This document shows, piece after piece, positions 1-6,260 of a DNA stretch of 6,518 nucleotides (position 1 is the stretch's first letter; every line of letters starts with the position of its first letter). The position numbers and the translations under genes were made by a program. The stretch covers positions 1-6,518 of the forward strand of contig JAGQRC010000219.1 of the NCBI GenBank assembly GCA_020425835.1, in the 5' to 3' direction. Source of the stretch: Planctomycetota bacterium. GTDB taxonomy: Bacteria; Planctomycetota; UBA8108; UBA1146; JAJFFE01. Below the pieces are notes generated by a model. The model was not told the origin of the DNA, did no database searches, and saw only the letters and a program-made list of their open reading frames with translations.

Positions 1-737
1 ACGGGTACGACCGGGACAGCCTGCGCGAGACCATCGTCGAGGCGTGCCGTCCGCACCTCGTCCTTCGCGACGAGGCGGAGTACCGAGCGTGGGCGCCGGC
101 GTTCGCGCCGACCGCACGGCGCCGAGTGCAGGACGACCTGACGGCCCCGCACATCCACTGGTACGGCCTGGACGAGTTGGTCGAGCGACTCGCATCCCAC
201 GGCTTCGCGGCAATGCGTCGCGATCCCGACTTCGGGGCATTCCTTCGCGGTCGTCGCGACGGCCTCGATCCTCGCGAGCGCGTCGACGAGGAGTTCCAGC
301 CGCATCAGCTGCTCTGTCGCGTCGCCGACGATCGGACGCTCCCCCGCTCGGGTCTGACCGAGCCGGGACGTCCCCATGCCGCTGACGTCGCGCTGATCGG
401 CGCGATGGCCGAAGCGGCGTTCGCCGGTGCCACGGATGCGTCGTCCCGCGAGCGGCTCGCGGTCGGGCTGTTGAACACCCACTTCACCGCCGTCGGTCTG
501 CGTTGCGGTGGCAGCGGACGAAACCCCGTGGACACGGACCTCGAGCCCGTGCTCCGCGAGGACTTCATCTTCCTGACCCACGCCCTGATCGATGGCGACG
601 CGTCGCGGCGATCGCCGGAGGTCGCAGCGATCGTGGAGCTCGCCCGGCGGTCGGCGTCGGACGCCCCGCGCGCCGACCTCGGGGATCCCGACCGCTTCCT
701 CGACCGGTACCTTCGTGAGCAGGTCATCCGGATCTGA
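1..737 (+). CDS. Unidentified protein, C-terminal part (5' end outside window)
   Basis: The reading frame that ends with TGA at 735-737 is open back to the first full codon at position 3, so this is the C-terminal ~244 residues of a longer protein. A GTG at 126 lies inside the frame, but the coding-like composition continues upstream of it, so it is probably not the start. The fragment is soluble and charged, with no transmembrane segment or signal peptide visible. Readable stretches include HIHWYGLDELVERLASHGF near the front, which loosely resembles the late part of some class I methyltransferases; FQPHQLLCRVADD; a central helix-rich segment; and an Arg/Asp-rich C-terminus ending REQVIRI. 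I do not recognise the family and see no catalytic motif. The gene converges on the CmcI-family gene with only 5 nt between stop codons. The coding call is strong; no function is assigned. Confidence 0.8.
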   Translation, partial: GYDRDSLRETIVEACRPHLVLRDEAEYRAWAPAFAPTARRRVQDDLTAPHIHWYGLDELVERLASHGFAAMRRDPDFGAFLRGRRDGLDPRERVDEEFQPHQLLCRVADDRTLPRSGLTEPGRPHAADVALIGAMAEAAFAGATDASSRERLAVGLLNTHFTAVGLRCGGSGRNPVDTDLEPVLREDFIFLTHALIDGDASRRSPEVAAIVELARRSASDAPRADLGDPDRFLDRYLREQVIRI

Positions 738-742
738 GCGAT

Positions 743-1555
743 TCACCGGACCCGCTTCACGAAGGCGCCAGGACAGTAGGTCACGCGATCGGTGACCTGC
801 CCTTCGTTGAACGGGAAGGTCGGCTCGACCAGCTCGAAGCGCTCGTCGGCCTCGACGAACTCTGCCGCGGCCGTCCTCGGGTTGTTCCACTCCCAGTCGT
901 CGTTCGATCGCGGGGCGCCGACGAGCCCCTCCATGATCCCGTCGCACGCGACCAGGTAGGAGCCGACCGAGACGATGTCGGCATAGGCTTCGAGCTCGGC
1001 CCGGACGTGGTCGCGCGTGTGGTTGGAGTCGAGGATCACCATGGCGCGCTCGCCGGACGCGATCTGCCCCTTCACCTGCGAGACGATGTCGGGATCGGTG
1101 GAGCTTCCCTCGATCAACGTGATCCGATCGAAGAGCTCGTGCGCCTCGATCGCGGCGCGGTTGTGCGGTCGGATCTCGATGTCGACGCCGACGACTCGGC
1201 CCTTCCCCATGGCGCGGAACAGACTCGAGTAGAAGATCAGGCTGCCGCCGTGGGCGACGCCGGTCTCGACCAGGACATCCGGCTCCACGGAGAAGATGAC
1301 CTCCTGCATCCGGATCATGTCCTCGGGAAGCTGGATGATCGGACGACCGAGGTAGCTGAACGAGTAGACGTACTTCGTGTCCCAGCCGCTCCGGAGCCAG
1401 TAGTCACTGATGACGCGGAAGGCTTCGGGCGAGCCGATCGGGTGGGAGGTCACCCCCCCCGTGTCGTCGTGGAGCTCGACTCGGTCGCCGTCGAGCACGA
1501 CTCGACTTCGGGTGGAACTCAAGTGGGTGTGGGCAGGGGTCACGACAGCGCTCAT
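743..1555 (-). CDS. CmcI-family (cephalosporin hydroxylase-like) SAM-dependent enzyme
   Basis: This is a 270-residue protein of the cephalosporin hydroxylase/CmcI family, which has a Rossmann methyltransferase fold. The family includes the cephamycin 7-alpha hydroxylation/methylation protein CmcI and related sugar O-methyltransferases. The SAM-site glycine loop VETGVAHGGS is at residues 96-105, followed by the acidic strand GVDIEIRPHN (123-132), the family stretch VILDSNHTRDHV (173-184; D176 and H179 are likely metal or active-site residues), and GSYLVACDGIMEG (198-210, with D205). The frame stays open to a GTG at 1660. I prefer the ATG at 1553-1555: it gives MSAVVTPAH, has AGAGGA 10 nt upstream, and avoids an Arg/Pro-rich leader. 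Family membership is clear from the motifs, but the substrate cannot be told. No beta-lactam or other biosynthetic genes are visible, so a small-molecule or glycan O-methyltransferase is as likely as a hydroxylase. It is divergent from the HD gene and convergent with the left gene. Confidence 0.88.
   Translation of the reverse strand: MSAVVTPAHTHLSSTRSRVVLDGDRVELHDDTGGVTSHPIGSPEAFRVISDYWLRSGWDTKYVYSFSYLGRPIIQLPEDMIRMQEVIFSVEPDVLVETGVAHGGSLIFYSSLFRAMGKGRVVGVDIEIRPHNRAAIEAHELFDRITLIEGSSTDPDIVSQVKGQIASGERAMVILDSNHTRDHVRAELEAYADIVSVGSYLVACDGIMEGLVGAPRSNDDWEWNNPRTAAAEFVEADERFELVEPTFPFNEGQVTDRVTYCPGAFVKRVR
1453..1460 (-). repeat. Homopolymeric G8 tract in coding sequence
   Basis: Eight consecutive C on the + strand read as G8 in the CmcI-family gene, around codons 32-35 (Thr-Gly-Gly-Val). 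A one-base slip here would shift the frame within the first 15% of the protein. The tract is seen directly. Any role in phase variation is inference, and eight bases is short for a dedicated contingency locus in a GC-rich genome. Confidence 0.9.
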
Positions 1556-1565
1556 GGTTCCGATG

Positions 1566-1571
1566 TCCTCT
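1566..1571 (-). promoter_or_regulatory. Ribosome binding site of the CmcI-family gene
   Basis: On the minus strand AGAGGA lies 10 nt before the ATG at 1555, within a longer purine run. It supports this ATG over the upstream GTG at 1660. The spacing is at the long end of the usual range, so the support is moderate. Confidence 0.5.
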
Positions 1572-1614
1572 CTGGACAGTCTCCTCACTCTCTTCGGGCG
1601 ATCCCGAGGTCGGC

Positions 1615-1644
1615 TTGAGACCGGAGGCGGAAGGATCCGATAAT
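1615..1644 (+). promoter_or_regulatory. Sigma70-like promoter for the HD phosphohydrolase gene
   Basis: TTGAGA at 1615-1620 (5 of 6 to TTGACA) is followed after 18 nt by GATAAT at 1639-1644 (5 of 6 to TATAAT), which stands out in this GC-rich DNA. It lies in the 278-bp spacer between the divergent CmcI-family and HD genes and reads towards the HD gene. Transcription would begin near 1651, giving a leader of about 180 nt before the GTG at 1834. The leader contains a small dyad, TTCGT-GG-ACGAA, at 1666-1677. I see no riboswitch consensus and no comparably good promoter for the opposite strand. Confidence 0.45.
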
Positions 1645-1824
1645 GTGAGCGAACGGACATGGGAGTTCGTGGACGAAACCCCGACCCTCGACGACTCTGG
1701 CCCGTGGCGCCCTCGAAGGAGTGATCCGTCCGTCTCGTGTCGCTGCGCCGTACCCGAGTCGCCGTTTCGTTCGCCGCTTCACTCCACCGGCTTTCGGTGT
1801 CCGTACACTCGCAGCCCCGACGGC

Positions 1825-1829
1825 AGGAG
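1825..1829 (+). promoter_or_regulatory. Ribosome binding site of the HD phosphohydrolase gene
   Basis: AGGAG lies 4 nt before the GTG at 1834. The spacing is slightly short, but the site sits exactly where the conserved part of the protein begins, so it decides this start over upstream in-frame codons. The main rival is GTG at 1645, which has AAGGA 9 nt before it. Confidence 0.5.
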
Positions 1830-1833
1830 CCTC

Positions 1834-3072
1834 GTGACCCTTCCCCACGTCATCCGCGATCCGGTGCACGGCTACGTCCGACTCGGCGACGATGAGATCC
1901 GCGGCCTCGACACCCCGGAGGTCCAGCGCTTGCGCGGGATCTCCCAGCTGGGGCTCACCGATCGAGTGTTCCCCGGCGCCCGTCACACTCGGTTCGAGCA
2001 CGCGCTGGGCACGCTCGAGGTCAGCTCGAGGATCTTCGAGGAGCTCCGAGGACGGCTCGGCGTCGCAGCGATCCTCGAGCTGCTCGGTCTTCCGGATGCC
2101 GTTCCCGAGTACGAGCATCTCCGCGCGGTCGCGCGGTGGGCCTCCCTGCTCCACGACATCGGTCACGCGCCGTTCTCCCACGTGACCGAGGAGCTCCTCC
2201 CGAGTGGCACCGACCACGAGACGCGCACGGTCGAGCTCTTCGAGTCCGGAGAGATCGGACGAGTCGTGCGTGAATGTGGCGTGGCCCTCGCCGAGGATGT
2301 CCGCGCGGTGCTCGTCGGGGGTCCGTCGCTGCCGCGGCCGTTGCGCTTCGTCCGCGAGGTGCTCGCGGGGCCGCTCGGGGCGGACCGCATGGACTACCTC
2401 CTGCGCGACTCGCACTCCACCGGCGTCAGCTATGGGGTCTTCGATCTCTCGCGCGTCCTCCACACCCTGGAGCCGGTGGAGTGCGACGAGGAGCCACGAG
2501 TGCGGCTCGGGATTCGTCGCGGCGGTGTGCTCGCGGCGGAGGGAATGCTCTGGGCGCGCTTCTCGATGTTCCAGCAGGTCTACCTGCATCGGACCCGACG
2601 CATCCTCGACCGGCACCTCAACGACTTCCTTCGCGCGACCCTTCCGGGTGGGACCTATCCGCGCGACCTCGACGAGTACCTGAAGTACGACGACGCTCGG
2701 ATCTGGGAGCACCTGCGGCTCGCGCACGAAGATGGTCACGCGCCCGGACACCGGGACGCCCACCGCATCCTGCGTCGCGCCCACCACCGCAGCGTCGATC
2801 AGGAGCTCACGAGCGACGACCCCAACCTCCTGCGCGGTTGGCTCGATCAATGGCGAGAGCGCGTCGAGTCCGAGGATCCGGGCGCGGACCCGATCACCGA
2901 TCTGGTGCTGCCCCACGCCGACGCCGACAGCGGCTCGACCCTACCGGTGATCGGTGCCGGCGGTGCGGTCGTGCCGCTCGAGAACACCAGCAGCCTGGTG
3001 GGACGCTTCCGGCTCCGTCCGCTCGGTCGACTCTATGTCGCGCCGGGTCATCCCGTCCGCCCCTGGCCCTGA
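1834..3072 (+). CDS. HD superfamily phosphohydrolase (COG1078, dNTPase-like)
   Basis: This is a 412-residue metal-dependent phosphohydrolase of the COG1078 group, related to Enterococcus EF1143, a dNTP triphosphohydrolase, and more distantly to SAMHD1 and dGTPase. The protein opens with the family signature IRDPVHGYV at residues 7-15. Metal ligands are all present: H51 in RHTRFEHALG (with H56), H107-D108 in LLHDIGHAPFSH, and the distal D184 in GADRMDYLLRDS. H111 and H128-E129 (TDHET) match the conserved catalytic helices. The length fits the family, and the C-terminal part carries the usual RLYV segment. It probably hydrolyses dNTPs or another nucleotide in the cytoplasm; the exact substrate and any dNTP activator are not readable. 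The GTG start is set by AGGAG and the signature. A start at GTG 1645 would add 63 low-complexity Ser/Pro/Arg-rich residues and is less likely. The gene converges on recD2 with 5 nt between stops. Confidence 0.92.
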   Translation: MTLPHVIRDPVHGYVRLGDDEIRGLDTPEVQRLRGISQLGLTDRVFPGARHTRFEHALGTLEVSSRIFEELRGRLGVAAILELLGLPDAVPEYEHLRAVARWASLLHDIGHAPFSHVTEELLPSGTDHETRTVELFESGEIGRVVRECGVALAEDVRAVLVGGPSLPRPLRFVREVLAGPLGADRMDYLLRDSHSTGVSYGVFDLSRVLHTLEPVECDEEPRVRLGIRRGGVLAAEGMLWARFSMFQQVYLHRTRRILDRHLNDFLRATLPGGTYPRDLDEYLKYDDARIWEHLRLAHEDGHAPGHRDAHRILRRAHHRSVDQELTSDDPNLLRGWLDQWRERVESEDPGADPITDLVLPHADADSGSTLPVIGAGGAVVPLENTSSLVGRFRLRPLGRLYVAPGHPVRPWP

Positions 3073-3081
3073 CCGGGTCAG
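3069..3081. repeat. Palindrome containing both stop codons of a convergent pair
   Basis: CTGACC-G-GGTCAG is a 13-nt perfect odd palindrome. Its left half contains the TGA of the HD gene (3070-3072) and its right half the TGA of recD2 on the minus strand (3078-3080). The stem is too short, and lacks T-runs on either side, to be a convincing intrinsic terminator. Confidence 0.75.
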
Positions 3082-5186
3082 CGTCCGAGTTCGTCGCGCG
3101 GGCCGGCGAGCAGGTCCGCCAGACGGGTGCGGCGTTGCTGGCCACTCGCGTTGCGGATCGCGATCTCCACCGCTCGACGGGATCCGATGATCACCACGAG
3201 CGCCTTGCCGCGGGTGATCGCGGTGTAGAGGAGATTGCGCTGGAGCATCACGAAGTGCTCGGTGTGGAACGGAATCACCACCGCCGGGAACTCGCTGCCC
3301 TGCGACTTGTGGATCGACGTCGCGTAGGCGAGCGAGAGGTCTTCCAGGTCGCGCGCGGCGTAGGCGACCTCTCGCCCCTCGAAGTTCGCGACGACCCGGT
3401 CTCCGTCATCCTCGGTTCTCACGATCCAACCGACGTCCCCGTTGGAAACGTTGAGATCGTAGTTGTTGCGGAGTTGGGTCACGCGGTCCCCGACGCGCAG
3501 CTGGCCACCCTCGCTCGAGCGACGACCGGGAACCCAGGGGCCCTCGGGATTCAAGCGTGCTTGGAGCAGAGCATTGAGGGCGCGCACCCCCAAGCGGCCG
3601 CGTCGCATCGGGGTCAACACCTGGACGTCGCGTCGCGGATCGAGCCCGAACCGGCGAGGGATGCGCTCGGCGACCATCTCGACGACCAGCTGCGCGATCG
3701 CGTCGGGATCGTCACGCTCGACGAGGAAGAAGTCCCCGCCCTCGTCGGCGGACCGGGTCAGCTCCGGGAACTCCCCGCGGTGGACGCGGTGCGCGTTGCG
3801 GACGATCGAGCTCTCCTCGGCCTGTCGGAAGATCTCCGTCAGGGTCACCGTCGGCACGGCGCGACTCGCGATGATGTCGCCGAGCACCTGGCCGGGACCG
3901 ACGGAGGGGAGTTGGTCTCGATCGCCGACGAGGATCAATCGCGCATCGACCGGGAGCGCCTCGAGGACGGAGCGGAACAAGAGGGCGTCGATCATCGACG
4001 CTTCGTCGAGGATCAACACGTCGACGTCGAGAGGGAGCTGCGCGTTGCGCAGAAAGTCCCCGTCGCGCGGAGAGTACTCGAGCAATCGGTGGAGCGTCCG
4101 AGCCGGCCGACCCGTCGTCTCCTCGAGACGTCGCGCCGCACGACCGGTCGGTGCGGCGAGCTCGACCCGCGCCCGCCGACTCTCCAAGAGCGCGAGGATC
4201 GTCCGAACCACCGTGGTCTTCCCGGTGCCCGGACCGCCGGTGATGACGAGGACGTGCTCCTCGAGCGCTCGACGCACGGCGCGCCGCTGCTCCGCGGCCA
4301 ACTGGATCCCACTGCGGCGCTCGATGCCGAGGACCTCCTGGTCGACGTCGTCGGCGGCGATCGCCCGACTCGCCACCATCTCCGAAAGTCGATGGGCCGC
4401 GGCCATCTCCGCGTCCCACGACTCGGGGAGCATCACGATCCGCCCTCCATCGTCCTCGTCGATGACCACTTCGTGTCGAGACTCGAGCGCGAGCGTGGCC
4501 TCCTCGACCGCGTCTTCGCGGACGCCGAGGAGCTCGGCGGACTCCTCGACGCACTTCGGGTGCGGCGTGAACAGATGGCCCTGCTCCCCTTGTCGCTCGA
4601 GGTAGTAGAGGACTCCGGCCATCAGCCGGCGCGGCGAATCGGGCTCGATCCCGAGGCTCCGCGCGATCTCGTCGGCCATCCGAAAGCCGATACCGCGGAT
4701 CTCCAGCGCCAAGCGATACGGATCCTGTCGGACGATCTCCGCGGAGCGCGAGCCGTACTTGCGATAGATCCGAGCGGCGTACGCGGGAGACACGCCGTGC
4801 CCTTGCAGAAACACCATGACCTCGGAGACGCCACGGTGCTCGCGCCACGCCTCGAGGATCCGTTGACGCCTCTTCGGTCCGATACCCTCGACCTCGGACA
4901 ATCGCTCCCCGTGTCGGTCGATCACCTCCAGCGTGTCCACCCCGAAGTGAGCGACCAGACGCTTCGCCATCACCTTGCCGAGTCCGGGTATCATTCCCGA
5001 CCCGAGGTAACGCTCGACGCCGTCGAGCGTGTCCGGGGCGAGGGTCACGAAACTCTCCACCTCGAACTGACGGCCGAAGCGAGGATGCTCCTTCCAACGC
5101 CCGCGCAACCGCAGTCGCTCCCCCGGCTGTACCGCACTGAGATGGCCGACGACGGTGACCGACTCCGCGCCGGTCTCGACGCGCAA
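3078..5186 (-). CDS. recD2: RecD2 helicase (RecD/TraA family, superfamily 1B)
   Basis: This is an ATP-dependent 5'-3' DNA helicase of the RecD2 type, usually found in bacteria using RecD without RecBC and linked to repair and replication-fork processing. Residues are counted from the TTG at 5186. An OB-like N-terminal part (1-50) precedes helix-hairpin-helix segments at about 61-82 (GMIPGLGKVMAKRL) and 96-114 (EVEGIGPKRRQRI). The helicase core shows Walker A GGPGTGKTT (317-325), DEAS of motif II (394-397), motif III GDRDQLPSVGPG (421-432), an SH3-like insert near 565-589, motif V YATSIHKSQGSEF (621-633) and motif VI NLLYTAITRGK (651-661). All catalytic residues are intact, so it should be active. 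The 702-residue frame begins at TTG, but RecD2-like coding continues at least 24 codons upstream with no ATG, GTG or TTG in frame, so the start is unresolved. It converges on the HD gene and diverges from truC. Confidence 0.95.
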   Translation of the reverse strand: MRVETGAESVTVVGHLSAVQPGERLRLRGRWKEHPRFGRQFEVESFVTLAPDTLDGVERYLGSGMIPGLGKVMAKRLVAHFGVDTLEVIDRHGERLSEVEGIGPKRRQRILEAWREHRGVSEVMVFLQGHGVSPAYAARIYRKYGSRSAEIVRQDPYRLALEIRGIGFRMADEIARSLGIEPDSPRRLMAGVLYYLERQGEQGHLFTPHPKCVEESAELLGVREDAVEEATLALESRHEVVIDEDDGGRIVMLPESWDAEMAAAHRLSEMVASRAIAADDVDQEVLGIERRSGIQLAAEQRRAVRRALEEHVLVITGGPGTGKTTVVRTILALLESRRARVELAAPTGRAARRLEETTGRPARTLHRLLEYSPRDGDFLRNAQLPLDVDVLILDEASMIDALLFRSVLEALPVDARLILVGDRDQLPSVGPGQVLGDIIASRAVPTVTLTEIFRQAEESSIVRNAHRVHRGEFPELTRSADEGGDFFLVERDDPDAIAQLVVEMVAERIPRRFGLDPRRDVQVLTPMRRGRLGVRALNALLQARLNPEGPWVPGRRSSEGGQLRVGDRVTQLRNNYDLNVSNGDVGWIVRTEDDGDRVVANFEGREVAYAARDLEDLSLAYATSIHKSQGSEFPAVVIPFHTEHFVMLQRNLLYTAITRGKALVVIIGSRRAVEIAIRNASGQQRRTRLADLLAGPRDELGR

Positions 5187-5258
5187 GACGCACCAACTCT
5201 CGGAGCGGTAGACGATGTCGCGGAGGACACCCTCGAGGACGACGGTTTCTTCGACGAT
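5187..5258 (-). other. recD2: In-frame N-terminal continuation of RecD2 without a standard start codon
   Basis: In the recD2 frame, the codons immediately upstream of TTG 5186 read IVEETVVLEGVL then RDIVYRSESWCV. This matches the first strands of the RecD2 N-terminal OB-like domain, which normally opens with a segment of the form LxGxVxxIxYRxE. The frame stays open to a stop at 5502-5504, yet no ATG, GTG, TTG or CTG occurs in frame between 5187 and 5501. Candidate initiators are ATC at 5256-5258 (Met-Val-Glu-Glu-Thr, with a weak GTGAG 6 nt before it) or the TTG at 5186, which would cut off the first strand. A GTG in the neighbouring frame at about 5269 raises the option of a one-base sequencing or assembly error. 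The homology is from recall of the family, not alignment. Confidence 0.6.
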
Positions 5259-5362
5259 GGCGTGCTCACTCGGAACAGTGGATGGAGACGGACCGGAGTC
5301 GGGAGCCGCGGCGATTCTCGCAGGGTGGAGCGGATGTGCAAGCGGAGGAGAAGGGTCGCCAT

Positions 5363-5372
5363 CGTTCGAACG
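5363..5372. repeat. Palindrome in the recD2/truC divergent spacer
   Basis: CGTTCGAACG is a perfect 10-bp palindrome lying in the spacer between divergent recD2 and truC, about 100 bp upstream of the recD2 coding region and 77 bp upstream of truC. It could be an operator half-site pair, but it does not match the LexA boxes I know for Gammaproteobacteria (CTGT-N8-ACAG) or Alphaproteobacteria (GTTC-N7-GTTC). The palindrome is certain; its function is not. Confidence 0.35.
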
Positions 5373-5436
5373 GTCGGCCGCACGGCACCGCGTAGAGCCG
5401 CGACATCCCGTCGAGGTCGAACGAGGCCCGAAGGGG

Positions 5437-5443
5437 AAGGAGG
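5437..5443 (+). promoter_or_regulatory. Strong Shine-Dalgarno of truC
   Basis: AAGGAGG followed by T is fully complementary to the 3' end of 16S rRNA and lies 6 nt before the GTG at 5450. It fixes this GTG as the start and predicts efficient translation. It is the best ribosome binding site in the window. Confidence 0.85.
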
Positions 5444-5449
5444 TCTGGA

Positions 5450-6136
5450 GTGTCGTCCGAGCTGACCCTCGATGTGATCCATCGCGATGACGACACCGTG
5501 GTCATCGACAAACCTCCCGGAGTGCTGGTCCATCGGTCGGATCGATCGCGAGATCGGGTCTTCGTCCTCCAGACGCTCGCCGCACAGATCGACCGAACCA
5601 TCTACCCCGTGCATCGGCTCGACCGCGCGACCTCCGGGGTGCTCCTCTTCGCGCTCTCATCGGAGTCGGCGCGCGCATGGCAGGCCGCGCTCGGTGAGGC
5701 GCGCAAGGACTACCTGGCCCTCGCCCGAGGTTCGACCCCGTCCCACTTCGTCTGCGATCGCCCATTGACCGACCACGACGCGGTGGACCGACCGCGTCGC
5801 GAGGCCAAGACCGAGTTCGAGAAGCTCCTCGAGGTGCACCGGTCGACGTTGTTGCGCGCGACCCTTCACACCGGACGGCGCCATCAAATCCGACGCCACC
5901 TGCACCACGCGATGCACCAAGTCATCGGCGACACGACCTACGGGAAGGGCAACATCAACCGCGCACTCCGCGCCGAGTTCGCGCTCCCCCGGCTGTTCTT
6001 GCACGCCGAGCGGCTGCGCGTGGTCCACCCTTCCACCGGGGAGCCCCTCGACCTCCACGTCCCGCTCGCGGATGACCTCCGCGCCTTCCTGCTCCGACTC
6101 CCCGGAATCGACGCGAACGCGGTCGCGCGGCTTTGA
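5450..6136 (+). CDS. truC: TruC-like tRNA pseudouridine synthase (RluA family)
   Basis: This is a 228-residue pseudouridine synthase of the RluA/RsuA superfamily without an S4 domain. The front reads VVIDKPPGVLVHRS (17-30). The catalytic aspartate is D58 in PVHRLDRATSGVLLFALS (53-70). The second motif tyrosine is Y88 in KDYLALARG, and the third motif is TGRRHQIRRHL (141-151). Details favour TruC over RluA, RluC or RluD: VHRSD in place of a longer N-terminus, IGDTTYGKGNINRALR (159-174) matching the TruC GDSKHGDLRQN-type region, and the ending LHAERLRVVHPSTGEPL. E. coli TruC makes pseudouridine-65 in tRNA-Ile and tRNA-Asp; that target is inferred here. The protein is complete and slightly shorter than the E. 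coli enzyme (260). The GTG start is set by an almost ideal Shine-Dalgarno. It stands alone between recD2 (divergent) and a membrane-protein gene (convergent). A related RluA-family specificity remains possible. Confidence 0.9.
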   Translation: MSSELTLDVIHRDDDTVVIDKPPGVLVHRSDRSRDRVFVLQTLAAQIDRTIYPVHRLDRATSGVLLFALSSESARAWQAALGEARKDYLALARGSTPSHFVCDRPLTDHDAVDRPRREAKTEFEKLLEVHRSTLLRATLHTGRRHQIRRHLHHAMHQVIGDTTYGKGNINRALRAEFALPRLFLHAERLRVVHPSTGEPLDLHVPLADDLRAFLLRLPGIDANAVARL

Positions 6137-6163
6137 TCGATCGCGCTCGGCAACGGCCTTTGT

Positions 6164-6258
6164 CCGCACCCCGAGCGCCAGCGAGCGGGTTCGTCATGGG
6201 TGTCCTGTCGGCCCCAAGGCTCGCCACGACCGTCCGCTCGCTCGCGCTCGCGGTGCGG
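6164..6258. repeat. Large inverted repeat (25-bp arms), candidate bidirectional terminator or REP-like element
   Basis: The arm at 6164-6188 is the reverse complement of 6234-6258 at 23 of 25 positions; the two exceptions are C-C mismatches (6171/6251 and 6179/6243). The loop is 45 nt. G-T wobbles add two further weak pairs outside and two inside the arms. Further out, CAACG at 6151-6155 can pair with CGTTG at 6268-6272. Key cores are CGAGCG in the left arm and CGCTCG in the right. The element begins 28 nt after the truC stop, in a convergent spacer, which fits bidirectional transcription termination or mRNA 3'-end protection. No U-run follows on either strand, so it is not a textbook intrinsic terminator. 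A repetitive extragenic palindrome is the alternative; copy number elsewhere cannot be judged from this window. Confidence 0.75.
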
Positions 6259-6260
6259 GT

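Noticed and set aside
1007..1618. A 203-codon open frame on the + strand opposite the CmcI-family gene
   Set aside because: It is antisense to clear family motifs and has no plausible ribosome binding site or domain.
1615..1833. N-terminal extension of the HD protein back to the TTG at 1615
   Set aside because: Those residues are Ser/Pro/Arg-rich without family similarity, and the TTG overlaps the -35 box of the better-supported promoter; the conserved signature begins just after GTG 1834.
1585..2916. A 443-codon open frame on the - strand opposite the HD gene
   Set aside because: It is antisense to an HD phosphohydrolase with all metal ligands intact, and its composition (VGE/REE/ARD runs) is typical of an antisense shadow.
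3712..5196. A 494-codon open frame on the - strand overlapping recD2 in another frame
   Set aside because: It is Arg/Gly-rich low-complexity sequence inside a gene with intact helicase motifs; an out-of-frame shadow.
5271..5340. LexA-type operator or sigma70 promoter for recD2 on the minus strand
   Set aside because: TTGCAC with GAGAAT at 16 nt matches only 3 and 4 of 6 positions, and no CTGT-N8-ACAG or GTTC-N7-GTTC is present.
2274..5465. A 1063-codon open frame on the + strand opposite recD2
   Set aside because: It is Arg/Gly/Pro-rich with no recognisable domain, overlaps the 3' part of the HD gene out of frame, and lies opposite the fully motif-bearing recD2. Its length is a by-product of GC-rich codon use, which removes stops from the opposing frame.
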